7,959 nucleotides of DNA from Pseudomonadota bacterium (GTDB lineage Bacteria > Pseudomonadota > Alphaproteobacteria > Caulobacterales > Caulobacteraceae). Each line of letters opens with the position of its first letter. Position 1 is the first letter of the stretch. The notes under the pieces were generated by a model that was not told the origin of the DNA, searched no databases, and worked only from the letters and a program-made list of their open reading frames with translations. The position numbers and the translations under genes are program-made. Below, piece by piece: positions 4,510 to 7,959 of the stretch. The DNA is taken from assembly GCA_023424215.1 (NCBI GenBank), contig JAFAEC010000120.1, forward strand, positions 1 through 7,959, read 5' to 3'.

Positions 4510-6327
4510 TCAGCCGCCCATGCGCGGGTCGGCCACGTCCTCGATCTCCAGCTGCACCCCGCGCCGGCCGTTCCAGTCGTCGGCCTTCAGCCGCCCGGCC
4601 ACGCTGAGGCCGCCCTGCCCCGCCAGCAGCGCCTTGCCGCCGGGCAGGTCGGCGCAGCGCCAGGCGATAGCCTTCACCGCCGCCCCGTCCGGTCCGGTCA
4701 GGCGGCAGCGCACATGGCCGCCGGTCATGGCCACGGCGTCGCGCACCGTCACATGCTCCAGCGCGAACATCGGCTCGGGATTCGCCGGCCCGAACGGGGC
4801 CAGCTGCTCGAACTGCTCAAACAGCACGCGCGTCGCCGCCCGCGGTTCGACGAGAGCGTCGATCTCCACCGCGTCCAGCGCCTCGGCGGCCGGCTGCTCC
4901 CCGGCCATGCGGTCGTTGAGGAAGTCGCGCAGCCGCGCGATCGAATCGGTCTTCACCGTCAGCCCCGCGGCCATGGCGTGCCCGCCGCCCGCCAGCAGCA
5001 CCCCGGCTTCCCACGCCGCCTGCACGGCCCGGCCCAGGTTCATGCCCGGCTGCGAGCGACCCGAGCCCTTGCCGAGGCCGTTCACCGCGTCGACGCCGAT
5101 GACAACCACGGGCTTGCGCCAGCGTTCGCGCAGCCGTCCGGCCACGATGCCGACCACGCCCGGATGCCAGTCGTCGCCCTCGATCACCACGACAGGGCTG
5201 CCGTCCGCGTGCGCCCCGCTCGCCTCGACCCGGCGCACCGCCTGATCGGTCACCTGCCGTTCGACCTCGCGCCGGGCGATGTTCAGGGCGTCCAGTTCCT
5301 CGGCCAGGGCCCGCGCCTCTTCCGGGTCGTCGGTCGACAACAACCGGGCTCCCAAGTCCGACTTGCCGATCCGCCCTCCGGCGTTGATGCGCGGCCCGAG
5401 AATGAAGCCGGCATGGTTGCACTTGGCCGGGCCCGGCTCGCTCCCCGCTGCCGCCAGCAGGGCGCGGAGCCCCGGATTGGCCCAGTCCGACATCACCCGC
5501 AGGCCGAGGCTGGTCAGCGCCCGGTTGAACCCGGTCAGGCCGGTGACGTCGCAGATCGCCCCCATGGCCGCCAGATCCAGCCATTTGCGGATGTCGGGCT
5601 GCTCGCGCGTCTCGAACATCCCACGCCGCCGCGCCTCGCGATTCAGCGCCGCCAGCAGCACGAACACCACCCCGGCCGCGGCCAGGTTGCCCTGCCCCGA
5701 GTTGCAGCCGGGACGGTTGGGATTGACCACGGCGAGGCACTCGGGCGGCTGCTCGCGCATCAGGTGGTGGTCGATCACCACCACCTTCAGGCCGATGGCG
5801 CAGGCGTGGGCCACCGCCTCGTTGGCGGCCGCCCCGCAGTCGACGGTGATGACCAGATCCGCCCCGCGCGCCTTCAGGGTGTCGAAGGCCTTCGCGCTGG
5901 GGCCATACCCCTCGGTCAGCCGGTCGGGCACATAGATCGGCAGCTCCGCGCCCATGGCCCGGAACCAGCGCACCAGCAGGGCCGCGCTCGATGCCCCGTC
6001 CACGTCGTAGTCGGCGAAGACGTGCACCGCGCGCCCGGCCTGCACCGCGTCGACGATGGCCTCGGCCGCGGCGTCCATGTCCATGAAGCTGGACGGGTCG
6101 GGGAACAGGGCTTTCAGCGTGGGCTCGAGGAAGTCCGCGCCCTGGTCGGCGCGCACGCCCCGCGCCGCCAGCGCCCGCGCCAGCGGCTCGTCCAGTCCCA
6201 GGGCCTGCATGTGGGCCCGCACCAGCCCCGCCTCGGCGGCCCTCTGCCGCCACGCGCGGCCGGACAGCGAGCGGGAGACGCCCAGAAACGCGGGCTGCAA
6301 CGCCGGCGGCGTCCCCCCGTCCGCCAT
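4510..6327 (-). CDS. recJ: Single-stranded-DNA-specific exonuclease RecJ
   Basis: 605 residues, normal family length. RecJ degrades single-stranded DNA 5' to 3' in the cytoplasm and serves in RecF-pathway recombination, mismatch repair and base-excision repair. The DHH phosphoesterase domain shows its metal-binding motifs in order: DYDVDG (106-111), TVDCG (161-165) and the DHH triad (186-188). GPRINAGGRIG (311-321) follows. The DHHA1 region has DWHPGVVGIVAGRL (386-399) and the substrate-binding GGGHAMAAG (447-455). An OB-fold-like C-terminal part runs from about 490 to the end. All key residues are present, so it should be active. The start at 6327 overlaps the glpX stop by one base (TGATG), indicating translational coupling; longer in-frame extensions run into glpX and are not credible. 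The glpX-recJ order is common in alphaproteobacteria. Confidence 0.97.
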   Translation of the reverse strand: MADGGTPPALQPAFLGVSRSLSGRAWRQRAAEAGLVRAHMQALGLDEPLARALAARGVRADQGADFLEPTLKALFPDPSSFMDMDAAAEAIVDAVQAGRAVHVFADYDVDGASSAALLVRWFRAMGAELPIYVPDRLTEGYGPSAKAFDTLKARGADLVITVDCGAAANEAVAHACAIGLKVVVIDHHLMREQPPECLAVVNPNRPGCNSGQGNLAAAGVVFVLLAALNREARRRGMFETREQPDIRKWLDLAAMGAICDVTGLTGFNRALTSLGLRVMSDWANPGLRALLAAAGSEPGPAKCNHAGFILGPRINAGGRIGKSDLGARLLSTDDPEEARALAEELDALNIARREVERQVTDQAVRRVEASGAHADGSPVVVIEGDDWHPGVVGIVAGRLRERWRKPVVVIGVDAVNGLGKGSGRSQPGMNLGRAVQAAWEAGVLLAGGGHAMAAGLTVKTDSIARLRDFLNDRMAGEQPAAEALDAVEIDALVEPRAATRVLFEQFEQLAPFGPANPEPMFALEHVTVRDAVAMTGGHVRCRLTGPDGAAVKAIAWRCADLPGGKALLAGQGGLSVAGRLKADDWNGRRGVQLEIEDVADPRMGG

Positions 6328-7283
6328 CAGAGCGGGCGCGTCATACGGATGCGCCGCACCGTGCGGGTGGCGGAATCCATCACCAGCGTATGCGTGCTGA
6401 CGAAGCCGCCGCGCATGGCCACGCCGTCCAGCATCGCGCCCTTGGTCACGCCGGTGGCCGCGAACACGGCGTCGGTCGAAACCAGTTCGTGCAGGTCGTA
6501 CTTGCGGTCGAAGTCCGTGACCCCCGTCTTTTCGGCGCGCGCCCGCTCGTCGTCGTTGCGGAAGATCAGCCGGCCCTGGAAATGGCCGCCGACGCACTTC
6601 AGCGCCGCCGCCGCCAGCACCCCTTCCGGAGCCCCGCCCGACCCGAGATACAGGTCGATGCCGGTCTCCGGCTCGGCGGTGTGGATCACCCCCGCCACGT
6701 CGCCGTCGGTGATCAGCAGCACCTTGGCGCCGACCTCGCGCAGGGCCGCGATCAGTTCGGCGTGGCGCGGCCGGTCCATGACGCAGACGGTGATCTGGTC
6801 GGGGCGGACGCCCTTGGCCGAGGCCAGGGCGCGGACGTTGTCCTGCGGGCTCATGTCCAGATCGACGGTGCCCGGCGCATAGCCCGGCCCGCAGGCGATC
6901 TTGTCCATGTAGGTGTCCGGCGCGTGCAGCAGGCCGCCCTTGGGCGCCATGGCCAGCACCGCCAGCGCATTGGCCATGGCCTTGGCGGTCAGGGTCGTCC
7001 CTTCCAGCGGGTCGAGGGCGATGTCGATGGAGGGACCCTTCCCGCTGCCCACCTTCTCGCCGATGTACAGCATCGGCGCCTCGTCGCGCTCGCCCTCGCC
7101 GATGACGATGCGGCCGTCGATGTCGAGCGCGTTCAGCGCCGTGCGCATGGCGTCCACCGCCACCTGGTCGGCGTGCTTCTCGTCGCCGCGGCCGACCTGG
7201 GCGAAGGCGGCGATGGCGGCCAGTTCGGTGACCCGGGCGGCGTCGGCGGCGAGCGTGGAAGCGTAGGGGGCCGTTTCGGCCAT
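6327..7283 (-). CDS. glpX: Class II fructose-1,6-bisphosphatase
   Basis: 318 residues. It hydrolyses fructose 1,6-bisphosphate to fructose 6-phosphate in gluconeogenesis, in the cytoplasm, with divalent metal. Family motifs: IGEGERDEAPMLYIGE (61-76), the metal site DPLEGT (91-96), DTYMDKI (123-129), DGDVAG (193-198) and GSGGAPEGV (214-222). Metal and catalytic residues E63, D91, E94 and E220 are present; D39 should match the fifth by alignment with E. coli GlpX. The start at 7283 is supported by AGGAG 7 bases upstream; in-frame codons further up extend into the intergenic gap without support. The stop overlaps recJ by one base, and the lipoprotein gene upstream ends 61 bases before the start, so the three may form one transcript. 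In Caulobacterales-like bacteria lacking class I enzymes GlpX could be the only FBPase, but this window cannot show that. Confidence 0.97.
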   Translation of the reverse strand: MAETAPYASTLAADAARVTELAAIAAFAQVGRGDEKHADQVAVDAMRTALNALDIDGRIVIGEGERDEAPMLYIGEKVGSGKGPSIDIALDPLEGTTLTAKAMANALAVLAMAPKGGLLHAPDTYMDKIACGPGYAPGTVDLDMSPQDNVRALASAKGVRPDQITVCVMDRPRHAELIAALREVGAKVLLITDGDVAGVIHTAEPETGIDLYLGSGGAPEGVLAAAALKCVGGHFQGRLIFRNDDERARAEKTGVTDFDRKYDLHELVSTDAVFAATGVTKGAMLDGVAMRGGFVSTHTLVMDSATRTVRRIRMTRPL

Positions 7284-7298
7284 GGGCGTTCTCCTGAG

Positions 7299-7311
7299 GG
7301 GGATGATCCCC
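7299..7311 (-). promoter_or_regulatory. Short hairpin next to the glpX ribosome site
   Basis: GGGGA (7299-7303) pairs with TCCCC (7307-7311) around a 3-base loop. In the mRNA it lies immediately before the AGGAG of glpX, so it could affect ribosome access. It is small and may be chance in GC-rich DNA. Confidence 0.25.
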
Positions 7312-7344
7312 GGATTCTGTCGTCCGGGCGACGGGAAGTGTGGG

Positions 7345-7788
7345 TCAGCGGCGCGGGATCGGGGGCGGCGCACGGCCGCGCTCGCGGGTCCGGCGGGCGA
7401 ATTCCTCGATCTCGGCGGCGGTTTCCGCGGTCACCGGATCGACCGGCGTCGCCTCGACCCGCGCCCGCGCCGCCTCGGCGTAGGCGGCCGCGTCGCCCGT
7501 GGTCTGCCAGTCGATTCGCGACGCCGCGGCGGCCAGTTCGCCCGAGGCGCCTTCCAGGGCGTCCACCCGGGCGGCGATCTCCTGCGGGGCCGGCAGCGGC
7601 TCCGTCCGGCGCGGGAAGTCCTCCCAGCGCGGGTACTCGCGGTTGGCGGCGACCAGCGCCTCGACCCGGGCCGCGGCCGGCGAGCTCGGGTCGACGGCGG
7701 GATCGAAGGCCCCGATGCAGCCGGACAGCGCCGCCCCGCCGCCCAGGGCGATCGCGACGGCTGCGAATTTCCGGATCGACGCGTTCAT
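7345..7788 (-). CDS. Small putative lipoprotein upstream of glpX
   Basis: 147 residues, function unknown. The N-terminus MNASIRKFAAVAIALGGGAALSGC is a lipoprotein signal with lipobox LSGC (Cys24), implying a periplasmic lipid-anchored product. The body is soluble and largely helical: an Ala-rich region with YPRWEDFP (about 52-59), helices rich in Ala/Glu/Arg, and a Pro-rich, basic end (RERGRAPPPIPRR). I recall similar YP-W-FP lipoproteins from Caulobacterales but cannot confirm this. The start is uncertain: ATG at 7788 gives the most normal signal peptide, ATG at 7803 adds five residues including a Glu, and neither has a convincing ribosome site. The gene precedes glpX by 61 bases in the same direction and diverges from the gene at 7879. 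Confidence 0.75.
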   Translation of the reverse strand: MNASIRKFAAVAIALGGGAALSGCIGAFDPAVDPSSPAAARVEALVAANREYPRWEDFPRRTEPLPAPQEIAARVDALEGASGELAAAASRIDWQTTGDAAAYAEAARARVEATPVDPVTAETAAEIEEFARRTRERGRAPPPIPRR

Positions 7789-7878
7789 TTCCCGGCCGGT
7801 CATATGCCATGATCGGGACTGGCGGAAGGGCGCGCGCCGCCCCTTGCGTCCGTATCTGACGTCTCCGGAGCTTGACCC

Positions 7879-7959
7879 ATGGCCCGACGCCCGACCGAGC
7901 CGCCCGCGCCAGACGCCGCGCCGCGCCCGGCCCGCAAGCCCGGCCGCCCGACCTCGGCC
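7879..7959 (+). CDS. N-terminus of a possible TetR-type regulator
   Basis: 27 codons are visible before the right edge. GGAG (7867-7870) lies 8 bases before the ATG. The sequence is Pro/Arg/Ala-rich and reaches RKPGRPTSA, the kind of basic GRP segment that often precedes the helix-turn-helix of TetR/AcrR regulators. It also resembles an AT-hook. No domain is yet visible, so the family is a guess. It diverges from the lipoprotein-glpX-recJ set across 90 bases, so regulation of that neighbour is possible but unsupported. Confidence 0.45.
   Translation, partial: MARRPTEPPAPDAAPRPARKPGRPTSA

Noticed and set aside
4441..6882. Long + strand open frame of 813 codons opposite recJ and glpX
   Set aside because: It is antisense to two well-supported genes, is low-complexity (Arg/His/Pro/Gln-rich) and matches no family; it arises from GC-rich codon third positions.

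Overview
The window is very GC-rich (hand-counted lines of 70-80% G+C in the main genes), with alanine/arginine-rich proteins. The combination of glpX-recJ, a two-domain cold-shock protein beside a DUF192 lipoprotein, and a tRNA-Glu whose acceptor stem starts with a G1:U72 pair points to an alphaproteobacterium. The lipoprotein before glpX resembles proteins I associate with Caulobacterales, but that placement is from memory and tentative. The window holds eight complete protein genes, two genes cut by the ends, and two tRNA genes.

Left part (1-1860, envelope genes). A truncated leftward gene for a secreted Gly-rich protein diverges from a rightward pair. The first gene of the pair encodes a 340-residue exported protein made almost entirely of repeats: a Gly/Arg segment, an Arg/Glu helical segment, a two-Cys motif and a Tyr-rich C-terminal repeat. 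The second, 20 bases later, encodes a fasciclin-domain lipoprotein. A perfect 9-bp stem-loop lies just after this pair.

Middle left (2022-2827). Two small translationally coupled genes have clearly lower GC than the rest: a two-helix membrane protein with a CxxC/CxxC zinc-ribbon-like tail, and an anchored or lipoprotein-like protein. I recognise neither. They abut the 3' end of tRNA-Pro(UGG), the usual side for inserted DNA, so they may be a small accessory islet, although I found no att duplicate or integrase. A 12-bp direct repeat flanks the tRNA.

Right part (2935-7788, all leftward). In transcription order from the right: a Cys-anchored lipoprotein gene, glpX (class II fructose-1,6-bisphosphatase), recJ (5' single-strand exonuclease, overlapping glpX by one base), tRNA-Glu(UUC) with a clear promoter, a two-domain cold-shock protein, a DUF192 lipoprotein and tRNA-Pro(UGG). 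The gap before the cold-shock gene is unusually AT-rich and holds a perfect 26-bp inverted repeat plus related half-sites at helical spacing; it is the most interesting non-coding stretch here. At the right end a new rightward gene begins, possibly a TetR-type regulator.

Most of the window looks like ordinary chromosomal core. The items most worth a second look are the repeat protein plus fasciclin pair, the low-GC zinc-ribbon pair, and the cold-shock upstream region. I see no CRISPR array, insertion sequence, phage gene or clear defence system. No intergenic gap exceeds 300 bases.
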